A stretch of 64,000 bases of DNA from Polaromonas sp. GTDB lineage: Bacteria > Pseudomonadota > Gammaproteobacteria > Burkholderiales > Burkholderiaceae. Below are positions 1-8,891 of this stretch, piece by piece. The translations under genes were made by a program, and so were the position numbers. The stretch spans positions 1 through 64,000 of the forward strand of contig PNMH01000006.1 in NCBI GenBank assembly GCA_013823505.1, read 5' to 3'. The notes below the pieces were generated by a model. It was not told the DNA's origin, did no database searches, and saw nothing but the letters and a program-made list of their open reading frames with translations. Numbering within the stretch: position 1 is the first letter of the stretch; each line of letters opens with the position of its first letter.

Positions 1-357
1 GCGCTGCTGATCGACCCGCGCATCCTGATCCTGGACGAAGCCACCTCGGCGGTGGACACCGAGACCGAAAAAGAGATCCAGAAGGCGCTGGACAACCTCG
101 TGCAGGGCCGCACGACCATTGCCATCGCGCACCGCCTGTCCACGCTGCGCAAGGCCGACCGGCTGGTGGTGATGGACCGGGGCGAAGTGGTGGAAGTGGG
201 GCCGCACGACGAGCTGATGGCGCGCCAGGGTCACTACTGGCGCCTGCACGAAGCCCAGGCCCGCCAGGCCGCCGCCGAAGACCCCGACCACATCGGCAAC
301 GCCCTGGCCCACCATCTGCCGCAGCCCTCGGCCCACACCGGCAATCTCGCGCCATGA
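1..357 (+). CDS. ABC exporter, ATP-binding C-terminal end (partial)
   Basis: The reading frame is open from the first base, so this is the 3' end of a longer gene. The fragment starts just before the Walker B motif ([12 protein letters not shown]) and continues through the D-loop and the switch histidine region ([10 protein letters not shown]), the standard end of an ABC nucleotide-binding domain. In fused exporters this domain follows six membrane helices, which would lie upstream of the window. The stop overlaps the next start (ATGA), so the two genes are translationally coupled. ABC exporters next to a DUF1854 gene are known beside cyanophycin synthetase genes in Burkholderiales; a cyanophycin-related role is inferred from that pairing alone. 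The substrate cannot be read from this fragment. Confidence 0.9.
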   Translation, partial: ALLIDPRILILDEATSAVDTETEKEIQKALDNLVQGRTTIAIAHRLSTLRKADRLVVMDRGEVVEVGPHDELMARQGHYWRLHEAQARQAAAEDPDHIGNALAHHLPQPSAHTGNLAP

Positions 358-839
358 ACACCAACCCCTCCATGGCCGATTTCGAACTCTTCTCGGACCC
401 CCTGGGCCGCTGGGTGTGCCGCGTGGGCGGTGCCGAGCCGCAGGTGGGCGTGCAAGTGACCCGGGCCTTCCCGCTGAGCGCACCCACGGAAGCCATTTCC
501 ATCGTCGGCCCCGACGGCCACGAGTTGGTGTTCGTGCCACGGCTCGACGCGCTGGACGGCACCCGGCAGGCGGCGGTGCTGCAAGCGCTGGCCGAGCGCG
601 AGTTCTCGCCGGTGATCCAGCGCATCCGCGAGGTCAGCACCTTCGGCACGCCCAGCACCTGGCAGGTGGACACCGATCTCGGACCCACCGAACTCGTGCT
701 CAAGGTGGAAGAAGACATCCGCCGCCTGCCGGGCCAGCGCCGCCTGCTGATCACCAGCGCGCACGGGGTGGTGTTCGAAATCCCCGACCGCAACGCGCTG
801 GACCGCGCCTCGCGCCGATTCCTCGAACGTTTTCTGTGA
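354..839 (+). CDS. DUF1854 family protein, partner of the upstream ABC exporter
   Basis: A 161-residue soluble protein without signal peptide or membrane segment. Its layout fits the DUF1854 family: an N-terminal stretch about a displayed ligand or product ([15 protein letters not shown]), a central [15 protein letters not shown] element, and a C-terminal [18 protein letters not shown] element. The family is known mainly as the companion of a fused ABC exporter near cyanophycin metabolism genes; its biochemical function is unknown. It starts inside the exporter stop codon (ATGA), which shows a two-gene operon. I infer a shared role with the transporter but no specific activity. Confidence 0.85.
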   Translation: MNTNPSMADFELFSDPLGRWVCRVGGAEPQVGVQVTRAFPLSAPTEAISIVGPDGHELVFVPRLDALDGTRQAAVLQALAEREFSPVIQRIREVSTFGTPSTWQVDTDLGPTELVLKVEEDIRRLPGQRRLLITSAHGVVFEIPDRNALDRASRRFLERFL

Positions 840-875
840 GGCCGTCATGTCGCCCGGCCGACGAAAGGCTTGCTC

Positions 876-901
876 ATCGATATGACGATCGTCATATTGA
901 T
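876..901. promoter_or_regulatory. Operator-like palindrome before the TetR gene
   Basis: Positions 880-897 read ATATGACGATCGTCATAT, a perfect 18-bp palindrome, and pairing extends to 876-901 with one mismatched pair. It lies 16-41 bases before the TetR-family start at 917, so a bound repressor would block transcription. The same core recurs at 1551-1566 before the MATE gene. Binding of the adjacent TetR protein is inferred. Confidence 0.75.
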
Positions 902-916
902 CGCTACAATTGCGGC

Positions 917-1507
917 ATGGAAATCGCGCCCAACCGCAAGGCCCTGACCCACGAACGCATCCTCGACACAGCGGCGCGGGCCATTCGGCGCGCCGGTTTC
1001 CAGGGCGTCGGCGTGGCCGACATCATGAAAGAGGCGGGACTGACTCACGGTGGCTTCTACGCGCACTTCGCCTCGCGCGACGCCTTGCTGGTCGAGGCCC
1101 TGGAGCACGCCGGGCGGCAAAGCGCCGAGCGCCTCGCCAAGGGAAATTCAGCGCGGGAAGGCAAGGGCGCCAGCCCGTTTCGCGCACTGATCGAAGGCTA
1201 CCTGTCCGATCGCCACCTGGGCAACGCCGAGGAAGGCTGCGCAGTGGCCGCCCTCGCCTCCGAAATGCCACGCCAAGCGCCCGAGGTACGCACCGCCGCG
1301 GCTCAGCGCGTGCGCGGTCTGGTGGAGCGCGTGGGCAACGCGCTGCCCGCCGGCGCCGCGCCTGGCACGGCCACGGCGGTGGCGAGCCAGATGGTGGGCG
1401 CATTGCAGCTCGCACGTGCCCTGGGCAACAACGCCGAGGGCCGGGCCCTGCTGGCCGCCAACCGCAGCGCGTTGCTGGCGCAGCACGACACGTCAGGTCG
1501 AGATTGA
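917..1507 (+). CDS. TetR/AcrR family transcriptional repressor
   Basis: A 196-residue protein with an N-terminal TetR helix-turn-helix at about residues 10-55; the segment VADIMKEAGLTHGGFYAHF is the typical recognition helix region. The C-terminal 130 residues are the variable ligand-binding and dimerisation domain. The ATG at 917 follows the palindromic operator and begins the protein just before the HTH; longer in-frame starts would read through the operator. The next gene is a MATE exporter in the same direction with a second copy of the operator core. This is the usual layout for a repressor that controls both itself and an efflux pump released by a pump substrate. The inducer is unknown. 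Confidence 0.92.
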   Translation: MEIAPNRKALTHERILDTAARAIRRAGFQGVGVADIMKEAGLTHGGFYAHFASRDALLVEALEHAGRQSAERLAKGNSAREGKGASPFRALIEGYLSDRHLGNAEEGCAVAALASEMPRQAPEVRTAAAQRVRGLVERVGNALPAGAAPGTATAVASQMVGALQLARALGNNAEGRALLAANRSALLAQHDTSGRD

Positions 1508-1550
1508 GCAACAGACATGTGGACTGCGCCCGGCTTTTTTTACCCCAGAG

Positions 1551-1566
1551 TATGACGACCGTCATA
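1551..1566. promoter_or_regulatory. Second copy of the TetR operator, before the MATE gene
   Basis: The sequence TATGACGACCGTCATA is a dyad with only the central pair unmatched. It differs by one base from the core at 881-896. It lies 32 bases before the MATE start at 1598. The sharing of a 16-bp palindrome at both promoters supports co-regulation by the TetR protein. Confidence 0.72.
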
Positions 1567-1597
1567 TACACGAAGCTGTGAAACACAGAGAACCTCC

Positions 1598-2956
1598 ATG
1601 ACCGCGTCACTCGCCCAATCCCGCGTGCAGCAGATGCTGCACGCACCGCTGCTGCCCACGCTCATGCGCCTGGCCACGCCCAACGTGCTGGGCCTGTTCG
1701 CAACGACGATCGTGATCGGCTACGACGGCTACATCCTCGGGCGCCTGGGCGCTGACGCACTCGCCGGCATCGCGCTCGTGTTTCCGCTTTCGATGCTGAT
1801 GATCCAGATGTCGGCCGGCGGCATTGGTGGCGCGACCACCGCCGCGGTGGCGCGCGCGCTGGGCGCGGGCCGGGCAGAAGACGCCAGCCGCCTGGCGCAG
1901 CAGGCCCTGTTCATCGCGGCCGCGCTGGCCGCGCTGTTCATGGTGGCGCTGCTGGGCTTCGGGCGCGGCATCTTCGCCGGCATGGGCGGCAGCGGTGCGG
2001 CGCTTGACGCGGCGCTTGCGTACTCGAACGTGCTGTTCAGCGGCGCCGTGGTCATCTGGTTCGCCAACGTGCTGGCCGCCGTGGTGCGCGGCGCAGGCAA
2101 CATGCTGCTGCCTTCGGTGCTGCTGCTGGGCACGGCCTTGTTGCACCTGGTGCTGTGTCCGTTGCTGGTGTTTGGCTGGGGGCCGGTGCCGGCGCTCGGT
2201 GTGGTCGGCGCGGCGGTGAGCACGCTGGTGGTCAACGCCGCTTCGGCCCTGGTGATGGTGGCCCACCTGCTGCGGCCCGACGGCGCGGTGCAATTGCAGC
2301 GCTCACCGTGGCGGCTGCGCAGGCCGTTGCTGCGCGACATCCTGCGGGTGGGTCTGCCCGCGTCCCTGAGCCCGGTGATCAGCAACGCGTCCATCGCGGT
2401 GGCCACCGCCTTCGTTGGCAGCTACGGCACGGCCGCGCTCGCGGGCTACGGCGTGGCGGCGCGGCTCGAATACATCCTGGTGCCGATTGCGTTCGGTTTC
2501 GGCACGGCGCTCACCGCGATGGTGGCGACCAACATGGGCGCCGGACAATCGGCGCGCGCGGTGCGCGTGGCCTGGGTGGGCGGCGCGGTCGTGGCGGCCA
2601 TCACCGGCGGCATCGGGGTGGTCACCGCGATCGCGCCAGGCCTGTGGATGAACCTGTTCACCACCGACGCCGAAGTGCTGGGCTTCGGTGCCCGCTACCT
2701 CAACATCGTGGGCGGCTGCTACGCGTTTTTCGGCCTCGGCCTGGCGCTGTTCTTTGCGTCGCAGGGCGCGGGCCGCATGTTCTGGCCGCTGGCCGGCAGC
2801 ATGGCGCGGCTGGTGGTGTTGATGGTCGGCGGCTGGCTGTGCGTGCATGTATTCCAGACCTCGCCCACAGCCCTCTTCGCCGTCATTGCATTCAGCCTAG
2901 TGCTCTATGGTTCGACCATTGCGATGGCGATCCGGCTGGGCAGCTGGACGCGATAA
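1598..2956 (+). CDS. MATE family multidrug or metabolite exporter
   Basis: A 452-residue, strongly hydrophobic inner-membrane protein with about 12 predicted membrane helices. The two halves of the MATE fold can be seen: an N-terminal RLATPNVLGLFATTIVIGYDGYILGRLGADALAGIAL stretch split over helices 1-2, and a second-half start near residue 245 (DILRVGLPASLSP). MATE proteins export cationic or neutral compounds using proton or sodium gradients. It sits 90 bp after the TetR gene with a copy of the TetR operator in between, so expression is probably induced by a compound sensed by that repressor. Substrate not predictable from sequence. Confidence 0.9.
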   Translation: MTASLAQSRVQQMLHAPLLPTLMRLATPNVLGLFATTIVIGYDGYILGRLGADALAGIALVFPLSMLMIQMSAGGIGGATTAAVARALGAGRAEDASRLAQQALFIAAALAALFMVALLGFGRGIFAGMGGSGAALDAALAYSNVLFSGAVVIWFANVLAAVVRGAGNMLLPSVLLLGTALLHLVLCPLLVFGWGPVPALGVVGAAVSTLVVNAASALVMVAHLLRPDGAVQLQRSPWRLRRPLLRDILRVGLPASLSPVISNASIAVATAFVGSYGTAALAGYGVAARLEYILVPIAFGFGTALTAMVATNMGAGQSARAVRVAWVGGAVVAAITGGIGVVTAIAPGLWMNLFTTDAEVLGFGARYLNIVGGCYAFFGLGLALFFASQGAGRMFWPLAGSMARLVVLMVGGWLCVHVFQTSPTALFAVIAFSLVLYGSTIAMAIRLGSWTR

Positions 2957-2987
2957 GACCCTTCCCGACTTCACCACAGGAGACCTC

Positions 2988-3404
2988 ATGAGCACACTGG
3001 CCGACCAATTCAACGCGCGCGGCGCGGACGCGCTGCCGGGCCACCTGGGCCTGGTCATCACCCACGTGAGCCCGGCCGAAGTGCGGTCCGAACTGGCGGT
3101 GAAGCCGAGCACCATGGCACCCAACGGTTTTCTGCACGCAGGGAGTGTGGTCACGCTGGCCGACACCAGTTGCGGCTATGGCTGCGTGGCGAATCTGCCC
3201 AAGGACGCCACCGGCTTCACCACCATCGAACTCAAGAGCAACCACCTGGACACGGCGCGCGAAGGCACCATCGACTGCGTGGCCACGCCGGTGCACCTGG
3301 GCCGCAACACGCAGGTGTGGGACGCGACCGTGACCCACCGCGAAACGGGCAAGACGATTGCGCTCTTCCGCTGCACACAGATGGTGCTGTACCCCAAAGG
3401 CTGA
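2988..3404 (+). CDS. PaaI-type hotdog-fold thioesterase
   Basis: A 138-residue single hotdog domain protein. The FLHAGSVVTLADTSCGYG segment is the central hotdog helix of PaaI/YdiI-like acyl-CoA thioesterases, with the acidic residue in ADTS at the usual catalytic position. The C-terminal strand region (VWDATVTHRETGKTIALFRCTQMVLY) is also typical. The start at 2988 is preceded by AGGAGA at good spacing; a longer in-frame start lacks this and lies inside the MATE gene. It follows the MATE gene by 31 bases and may be co-transcribed. It should hydrolyse acyl- or aryl-CoA thioesters in the cytoplasm; the substrate is open. Confidence 0.88.
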   Translation: MSTLADQFNARGADALPGHLGLVITHVSPAEVRSELAVKPSTMAPNGFLHAGSVVTLADTSCGYGCVANLPKDATGFTTIELKSNHLDTAREGTIDCVATPVHLGRNTQVWDATVTHRETGKTIALFRCTQMVLYPKG

Positions 3405-3415
3405 TTACCGCTGGC

Positions 3416-3580
3416 TCAGCGCTTTCGAACCAGGTCGGCCACGATGGTCACCAGGGCCATCACGATGAAGATGACGAAGAGCACCTTGCCGATGCTGGCG
3501 GCACCCGCGGCCAGGCCGCCAAAGCCCAGCACGGCCGCGATCAGGGCGATGACGAAAAAGACGACGGCGTAATGCAGCAT
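3416..3580 (-). CDS. Small DUF1328 membrane protein (YtjA-like)
   Basis: A 54-residue protein with two hydrophobic helices joined by a Gly/Ala turn (FGGLAAGAA) and ending in VRKR, the standard DUF1328 form. The start at 3580 has AGGAG seven bases upstream. DUF1328 proteins are inner-membrane proteins of unknown function found often with CsbD and BON-domain stress genes, which occur about 8 kb away here. It converges on the thioesterase gene with an 11-bp gap. A CTGTAGG element at 3675-3681, about 95 bases upstream, matches one arm of the dyad at 13083-13102 near those stress genes. Confidence 0.85.
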   Translation of the reverse strand: MLHYAVVFFVIALIAAVLGFGGLAAGAASIGKVLFVIFIVMALVTIVADLVRKR

Positions 3581-3717
3581 GGCGGGCTCCTGGTTGGCCG
3601 CAACGACGACCGTTGCGATGGCTCCAATGTAGGCAACGCCCACGCCGCTGGCTGCAAGCCGATGCCCTGACCGGCTGTAGGAATCCTCCGACGGCGGCGC
3701 CGACGCCAGCCACCCGC

Positions 3718-5850
3718 TCAGGGCTTGCGCGGCGCGGCGGGCTGGGTCTCGGTCTGGGCGGGTGCAGCGGCCACGGTGCAGGGGTCGACCTTGGGGGTGG
3801 AGCCTTGTTCGATCAGCGGCAGCAGGGCGGCGGCTGGCCCGGCCACCGCACCCAGCGCCACCGCACCGAGCACCCGACCCACCAGGCCCTGCGCCTCGAT
3901 GCCGATCTGCGGATCGGCCAGCGTGCCGGAGACGGTGACGGGGGTGCGCAGGGACAGCGGTGACCAGTCGTGCGAGCGGGTCACGACGCGCAGCGCCAGC
4001 GACTCGTCGCGCAGATTCACCTGGCCACTGATGCGGGTGGTGCTGTCGGCACTGTCGATCACCGCCAGCGTGGGCGCCAGCACGCCGTTGCGCGCGACCA
4101 TGTCGAATCGGGCACAACGCAAGGGCAGGGGCTGGTCGCCCCGGATCAGCACACCCAGCGATTCGGCCACATCCAGGCCCATGGCCTCGGTGGCCAGGTG
4201 GGACAGCGTGCCGTCGCGCAGGGTGAGCTGCACCGGACCGTCAAGGCTGGAGAGGATCTCGGCGGTGGATCGGCCCGCGCCGCGCACGTGGACGGTGCCG
4301 AACAGCAAGCCCGTCAGGTAGCTCTGCACCACCTGGTCGCCGCCCTGTCGGGCCTGGTTGCGCTCTTTCTTCAGGGTCGCTGCGCCCTTGGCCACGGGCG
4401 CGCTGGCGGGTGCACCGTCGGTGCTGAGACCGCGCAGCCAGCCGGCCATGTCGATGGCCTTGAAGTCGAGCTTGGCCACCCAGGCGGCCGGGCTGGCGTT
4501 GGCATCGAATTGCGTCGAGCCGGCAATCGATCCGCCCGAGACCGTGGCCTTCAGGTCGTCGAGCTTCAGCACGCCACCGGCCAGGCGCACGCGGGTCTTC
4601 AGGTTCTGCAAAGGCGCCATGGCCGTGGTGCCGAAGTCCAGCTGGCTGATGTCCACCTGCACGTCGGCGTCCATCGCCTTGAGGGAAGGCAGGTCGAAAC
4701 GGCGTTGCGGCAGTACCCGCCCCGGCGTGGTGGCGTCGTCCCGGGTCGTGTCGCCGCCCTGGCCGCCGATGGCGGGGCCCAGGTCAGCCAGGGCGAGCCG
4801 GCTACCGGTGAGTTGACCGGAGAGCTTGGCCGGCGTCTGGCGCTGGTCAAACAGCAAATCGCCCGCGAGCTGGCTGCTGCCGACGACGGCGCGCTGGGCT
4901 TTCAGACGCCAGGCACCGGCCTCGTGGTCCAGCGTGCCGCGCAGATCGAATGGCGGTGTCTGGGGCAGGGTGATGCCCAGGGGATCGCCCACGGCGGCCA
5001 GCGAGCGGCCCTTGAACTCCACCTTGCCCTGCAAGCGCGGCGAGCCCAACAGCGCAGCGGCCTGGCCGTCGAACAGCAGGCGCGAACTGCCCACGCTGCC
5101 CTCCACGCGCAGCGGCACCCAGGGCGCGCCAGCGGCGCCATCCGCGTCCTGCAACAAGGGCAAGGTGCTGCCGGCCCGCACATTGAGCTTGAGCGGCAGT
5201 GCCTGGTAGCGGCCGCTGAACGTGGCCACATAGCCCGCGTCGGCGCCGGCCACAGCCTCGCCCTCGCTGCCTTGCACGGCCACCTTCAGGTCCACGTCCT
5301 GCCGCGCGTCGTTCCAGTCGATTCGGCCTTGTTTCATGAGCAGCGTGCCGAATCGCGGCAGGCTCGCCATCGGGTCGGATTGGGCATCTTCGGGTTGGGG
5401 CGCACCGAGCTGCCAGTTGGCGCTGCCGTCTTTCAGGCGCACCAGTTGCGCATCGAGCTGGTCGGCCTGCAGGCTGTGCACCCGCAAGCGCTCGCCCTGC
5501 CGCCAGCGCCACACATCGCCCCAGGTCCAGGCCAACTCGACGCCTTGCGCATCGAGCAGGTGCGGCACCTTGAAGCGTTCGTCGGAAGCGATCTGCAGGT
5601 GTCCCACCGCCAGCCGCGGGCGCCAGAACAGGTGCAGCTTCACGTCGCCCTGCAACACCACCGGCACGCCGGCCCCGCGGGCCATGGCGCGCTCCATGGG
5701 CTGGCGCAACACAGGCCAGCCCGTCATTTCACCGACCACCACACCGAGCACCAGCAGCCCGGCCAGGCCGCCCACCAACCAGGCAGGGCGGCGCCAGCGC
5801 TGGGTCGGGGCGGGCGTGGGAGGGGCCTCTGCGCGGGGGTTCATCGGCAC
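3718..5850 (-). CDS. AsmA family envelope protein
   Basis: A 710-residue protein with one N-terminal membrane helix (about residues 24-42) and a long periplasmic region rich in beta-strand. The beginning ([44 protein letters not shown]) is the AsmA N-terminal domain; the C-terminal part (residues about 540-670, ending [20 protein letters not shown]) is the AsmA_2 domain. AsmA-like proteins form bridge-like beta-grooves that are proposed to move phospholipid to the outer membrane. The gene is divergent from an MCE-type lipid transporter operon, which fits an envelope-lipid role. The C-terminus is Pro/Ala rich. Confidence 0.9.
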   Translation of the reverse strand: MPMNPRAEAPPTPAPTQRWRRPAWLVGGLAGLLVLGVVVGEMTGWPVLRQPMERAMARGAGVPVVLQGDVKLHLFWRPRLAVGHLQIASDERFKVPHLLDAQGVELAWTWGDVWRWRQGERLRVHSLQADQLDAQLVRLKDGSANWQLGAPQPEDAQSDPMASLPRFGTLLMKQGRIDWNDARQDVDLKVAVQGSEGEAVAGADAGYVATFSGRYQALPLKLNVRAGSTLPLLQDADGAAGAPWVPLRVEGSVGSSRLLFDGQAAALLGSPRLQGKVEFKGRSLAAVGDPLGITLPQTPPFDLRGTLDHEAGAWRLKAQRAVVGSSQLAGDLLFDQRQTPAKLSGQLTGSRLALADLGPAIGGQGGDTTRDDATTPGRVLPQRRFDLPSLKAMDADVQVDISQLDFGTTAMAPLQNLKTRVRLAGGVLKLDDLKATVSGGSIAGSTQFDANASPAAWVAKLDFKAIDMAGWLRGLSTDGAPASAPVAKGAATLKKERNQARQGGDQVVQSYLTGLLFGTVHVRGAGRSTAEILSSLDGPVQLTLRDGTLSHLATEAMGLDVAESLGVLIRGDQPLPLRCARFDMVARNGVLAPTLAVIDSADSTTRISGQVNLRDESLALRVVTRSHDWSPLSLRTPVTVSGTLADPQIGIEAQGLVGRVLGAVALGAVAGPAAALLPLIEQGSTPKVDPCTVAAAPAQTETQPAAPRKP

Positions 5851-5957
5851 GGTTTGTTGCTCAAATGGGTCATGCTTTCGATTGTGGAGGGCTGGCCGCG
5901 CGGCGTATGTGTGGCAACGAACCGACCGTGCGCGATGGCGCCCGCTAGTCTGTGGCG

Positions 5958-7115
5958 ATGACCGAACCGCTTCCTTCCACCGAACCGCACGCCAAGGCGC
6001 CCGGCGGCGCCCGATCGGCGGCGGGTGCGCAGTGGGCGCAGCACGGCAGCGCCTGGGTGCTCGGCATCGTCGGGGAATGGCGCGGCCACCGCGCCGCGCT
6101 GCCCAAGACGCCCGCTGCCCTGGTGCAGGGCGATGTGCGCTTCGACACCACCGCGCTGGGCTCCTGGGACGTGGCGCTGGCCTCCACCCTGTGGCAGCAC
6201 CTGGGCGCGCTGAAGCGCCCGCCGGTGCGGCTCGATCTGCAAGGTCTGCCCGAGGGGCTGCGCGAGATCCTTTCCATGGCGCTCAGCGAGACCCCCGAGG
6301 CCGCTGCGCGCGAGCGCGAACCCGGCCGCATTGCCCGCGTGGGCGCCAGCACCCAGGCCTGGTGGGCGGAGGGCCGCCGCTCGCTCACCTTCGTGGGCGA
6401 GGTGCTGATGTCGGTGGGTCGCTGGCTGCGCGGGCGCAGCGACATGCGCTGGAGCGACCTGGCATGGCAAGTGGAGCAGACGGGACCGCGCAGCCTGCCC
6501 ATCGTGGCGCTGGTGAGCTTTCTGGTGGGTCTGATCGTGGCTTACATGGGCGCAGCGCAGTTGCAGCGCTTCGGCGCGCAGAACTACATCGCCGACCTGG
6601 TGACGGTGGGCGTGGTGCGCGAGGTGGCGGCGCTGCTGGTGGGCATCGTGCTGGCTGGGCGCGTGGGCGCGGCGTTTGCCGCGCAGATCGGCAGCATGCG
6701 GGCCAACGAAGAGGTCGACGCTTTGACGACGATGGGCGTGAACCCGGTGGATTTTCTGGTGCTGCCGCGCGTGCTCGCGTTGCTGATCGTGGGGCCCATG
6801 CTCACGGCGTTTGCCGCAGTGGTGGGCATGGGCGTGGGCTGGCTGGTGGCCGTGGGCCTGTACGGCGTGACGCCACTCGAATACGTGTACGCCAGCGCGC
6901 AGGCCATGACGCTGCCGCATGTGCTGATCGGCTTGCTCAAGGGCACGGTGTACGCGGTGCTGGTGGCACTCGCCGGTTGCCTGCAGGGCATGTCGGCCGG
7001 GCGCAGCGCGCAGGCCGTGGGCGACGCCACCACCGCGGCAGTGGTGCAAGCCATTGTGTGGATGGTGGTGGCGGCCTCGGTGCTCACCGTGGTCTTTCAG
7101 CAACTGGACTGGTGA
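5958..7115 (+). CDS. MlaE-family ABC permease with N-terminal STAS-like domain
   Basis: A 385-residue protein. Residues about 40-110 look like a STAS domain, as MlaB has, fused in front of the permease. From about residue 125 the MlaE fold begins: an interfacial helix, then five or so membrane helices with the family features FLVGLIVAYMGAAQLQRFGAQNYIADLV, GRVGAAFAAQIGSMRANEEVDAL and MGVNPVDFLVLPRVLALL. It is the first gene of a four-gene MCE operon and should move lipid through the inner membrane together with the ATPase. ATG at 5958 is chosen; a GTG two codons earlier is possible. It is transcribed divergently from the AsmA gene over a gap of about 107 bases. Confidence 0.9.
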   Translation: MTEPLPSTEPHAKAPGGARSAAGAQWAQHGSAWVLGIVGEWRGHRAALPKTPAALVQGDVRFDTTALGSWDVALASTLWQHLGALKRPPVRLDLQGLPEGLREILSMALSETPEAAAREREPGRIARVGASTQAWWAEGRRSLTFVGEVLMSVGRWLRGRSDMRWSDLAWQVEQTGPRSLPIVALVSFLVGLIVAYMGAAQLQRFGAQNYIADLVTVGVVREVAALLVGIVLAGRVGAAFAAQIGSMRANEEVDALTTMGVNPVDFLVLPRVLALLIVGPMLTAFAAVVGMGVGWLVAVGLYGVTPLEYVYASAQAMTLPHVLIGLLKGTVYAVLVALAGCLQGMSAGRSAQAVGDATTAAVVQAIVWMVVAASVLTVVFQQLDW

Positions 7116-7119
7116 CCCG

Positions 7120-7887
7120 ATGACCGATCCTTTGATCCGCGTGCAAGGCATGACCATGGCCTTTGGCGACAACGTCGTGCAGCGCGACCTCACATTCGAC
7201 GTGTTGCCCGGCGAGGTGCTGGCCATCGCGGGCGGCAGTGGTTGCGGCAAGAGCACCTTGCTGCGCCACCTCATCGGCCTGCAGGCGCCCGCCGCGGGCC
7301 AGGTGCTGCACGGCTCGCAAGACCTGTACACCGCCGACGCCAGAACCCTGGGCGTGCTGCGCCGGGGCTTCGGTGTGGCGTTTCAGGCCGGCGCGCTGTG
7401 GAGCAGCATGACCGTGGGCGAAAACGTGATGCTGCCGATGCAGCTGTTCACCGACCGCGATGCACAGGCCTGCGAGCAGGAGGCGCGTTTCAAGCTCGCG
7501 CTGGTGGGCCTGGGCGACAGCTTCGAGACCGAGCCCGCCCGGCTCAGTGGCGGCATGCGCAAGCGCGCAGCGATCGCGCGTGCGCTGGCGCTGGACCCGC
7601 CGCTGCTCTTTCTCGACGAACCCTCGGCCGGCCTGGACCCGCTGTCGTCGGCCCACCTGGACGACCTCATCCGCCACCTGCGCGACGACCTGGGCACGGC
7701 CGTGGTGATGGTCAGCCATGAACTGGGCAGCATCTTCGCGCTGGCCGACCGACTGCTCTTTCTCGACGCCCAGACCAAAACCATGACCGCCCTCGGCCCC
7801 CCCGACGAACTTCTGCACCGCGGCCCGCCCGGGGTGCAGGCCTTCCTGCGCCGAGGCGCCACCGAACCCGAGACCGAAACCGCATGA
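7120..7887 (+). CDS. MlaF-like ABC transporter ATPase
   Basis: A 255-residue ABC ATPase with Walker A GGSGCGKST (residues 38-46), signature LSGGM (142-146), Walker B LLFLDEPSAGLD (162-173) and the switch histidine in MVSHELGS. The signature variant LSGGMRKRAAIARAL is the one of MlaF/Mkl-type ATPases that serve MCE transporters. It lies 4 bases after the permease stop and its stop overlaps the MCE protein start (ATGA), so it supplies energy for that complex on the cytoplasmic face. Confidence 0.93.
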   Translation: MTDPLIRVQGMTMAFGDNVVQRDLTFDVLPGEVLAIAGGSGCGKSTLLRHLIGLQAPAAGQVLHGSQDLYTADARTLGVLRRGFGVAFQAGALWSSMTVGENVMLPMQLFTDRDAQACEQEARFKLALVGLGDSFETEPARLSGGMRKRAAIARALALDPPLLFLDEPSAGLDPLSSAHLDDLIRHLRDDLGTAVVMVSHELGSIFALADRLLFLDAQTKTMTALGPPDELLHRGPPGVQAFLRRGATEPETETA

Positions 7888-8891
7888 AGCGACAGCTCAG
7901 CCCCACCCTCATCGGCACCTTCGTGGTCGCCGGTCTGGCCTTGATCGCCACCGCCATCATCGCGCTGGCCGGCAACAGCCTTTTCACACGCAAGGAGAAA
8001 GCCGTCATGTTTTTCAGAGGCTCGGTCTATGGCCTGCAAGTGGGCGCACCGGTGGTGTTTCGCGGTGTGCGCGTGGGCAGCGTGGAGTCGATCGCGGTCT
8101 TCTACGACCGCAAGACCGACGACTTCTCGATTCCCGTGGTGGTAGGGCTCGAAGGCGACGCGGTGAGCGGGCTCGATGGCCGCCGCACGGAGGGCGTGGG
8201 CCTGGCGCTGCCGGCGTTGGTGGAGCGCGGGCTGAGCGCCCAGCTCGCCATGCAGAGCCTGCTGACCGGCCAGCTGTACGTGGACCTGGACCTGCGCCCC
8301 GAGCGCCCGGGCAATCTGCGCGGCACTTACCTCGATGTCACCGAGATCCCGACCACCGCCACCGCCATCCAGGCGCTGAAGAACCAGCTCGAAGGCATGG
8401 ACTTCCGCAAGATCGCCGAAGACCTCTCGGCTATTGCGGCCTCGGCGCGCGCCATGGTCTCCGGCCCCGAACTCAAGCAGGCCCTGACCGACCTGGCCGC
8501 GATCACGGCCACCGTCAACCGCGTGGCCACCAAGCTCGACCAGCGCATCGACCCGGTGGCCAACGAGCTGCAACGCTCGCTGACCTCCACCCGCAAGGCC
8601 ATGGACGGCCTGGGCGAAGCCGCGCAGTCGATCAACAAAACCTCGGATCAGGTGGGCGAGCTGCTCGCGCCCAACGCGCCGCTGGTGCAGAACCTGCAGC
8701 GCGCCGCGGACGAGGTGGGCCGCAGCGCCGCGTCGCTGCGCGAAGCCACCGCCGACGACTCCAGCCTGCGCCTGGGTGCCGACCGCGCGCTCGACGACCT
8801 CGCGCGCGCGGCCCGCGCCCTGCGCGACCTGGCCGAGACGCTGGAGCAGCAGCCCGACTCGGTGCTGCGCGGCCGAAAGGTGGCGCCATGA
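7884..8891 (+). CDS. MlaD-like MCE domain protein
   Basis: A 335-residue protein with one N-terminal membrane helix (about residues 10-29) and one MCE domain (about 38-118; motif FRGSVYGLQVGAPVVFRGVRVG). The remaining two-thirds is predicted helical, with coiled-coil character (ALKNQLEGMDFRKIAEDLSAI, then LDDLARAARALRDLAETLEQ). This resembles the tunnel-forming helices of long MCE proteins rather than short MlaD. MCE proteins form hexameric channels for lipid in the periplasm. It overlaps both neighbours by ATGA, so it is made with the ATPase and the lipoprotein. Confidence 0.92.
   Translation: MKRQLSPTLIGTFVVAGLALIATAIIALAGNSLFTRKEKAVMFFRGSVYGLQVGAPVVFRGVRVGSVESIAVFYDRKTDDFSIPVVVGLEGDAVSGLDGRRTEGVGLALPALVERGLSAQLAMQSLLTGQLYVDLDLRPERPGNLRGTYLDVTEIPTTATAIQALKNQLEGMDFRKIAEDLSAIAASARAMVSGPELKQALTDLAAITATVNRVATKLDQRIDPVANELQRSLTSTRKAMDGLGEAAQSINKTSDQVGELLAPNAPLVQNLQRAADEVGRSAASLREATADDSSLRLGADRALDDLARAARALRDLAETLEQQPDSVLRGRKVAP

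Noticed and set aside
3970..5961. A long frame antisense to the AsmA gene
   Set aside because: GC-rich shadow of a well-supported gene; low-complexity His/Gln/Arg-rich translation.
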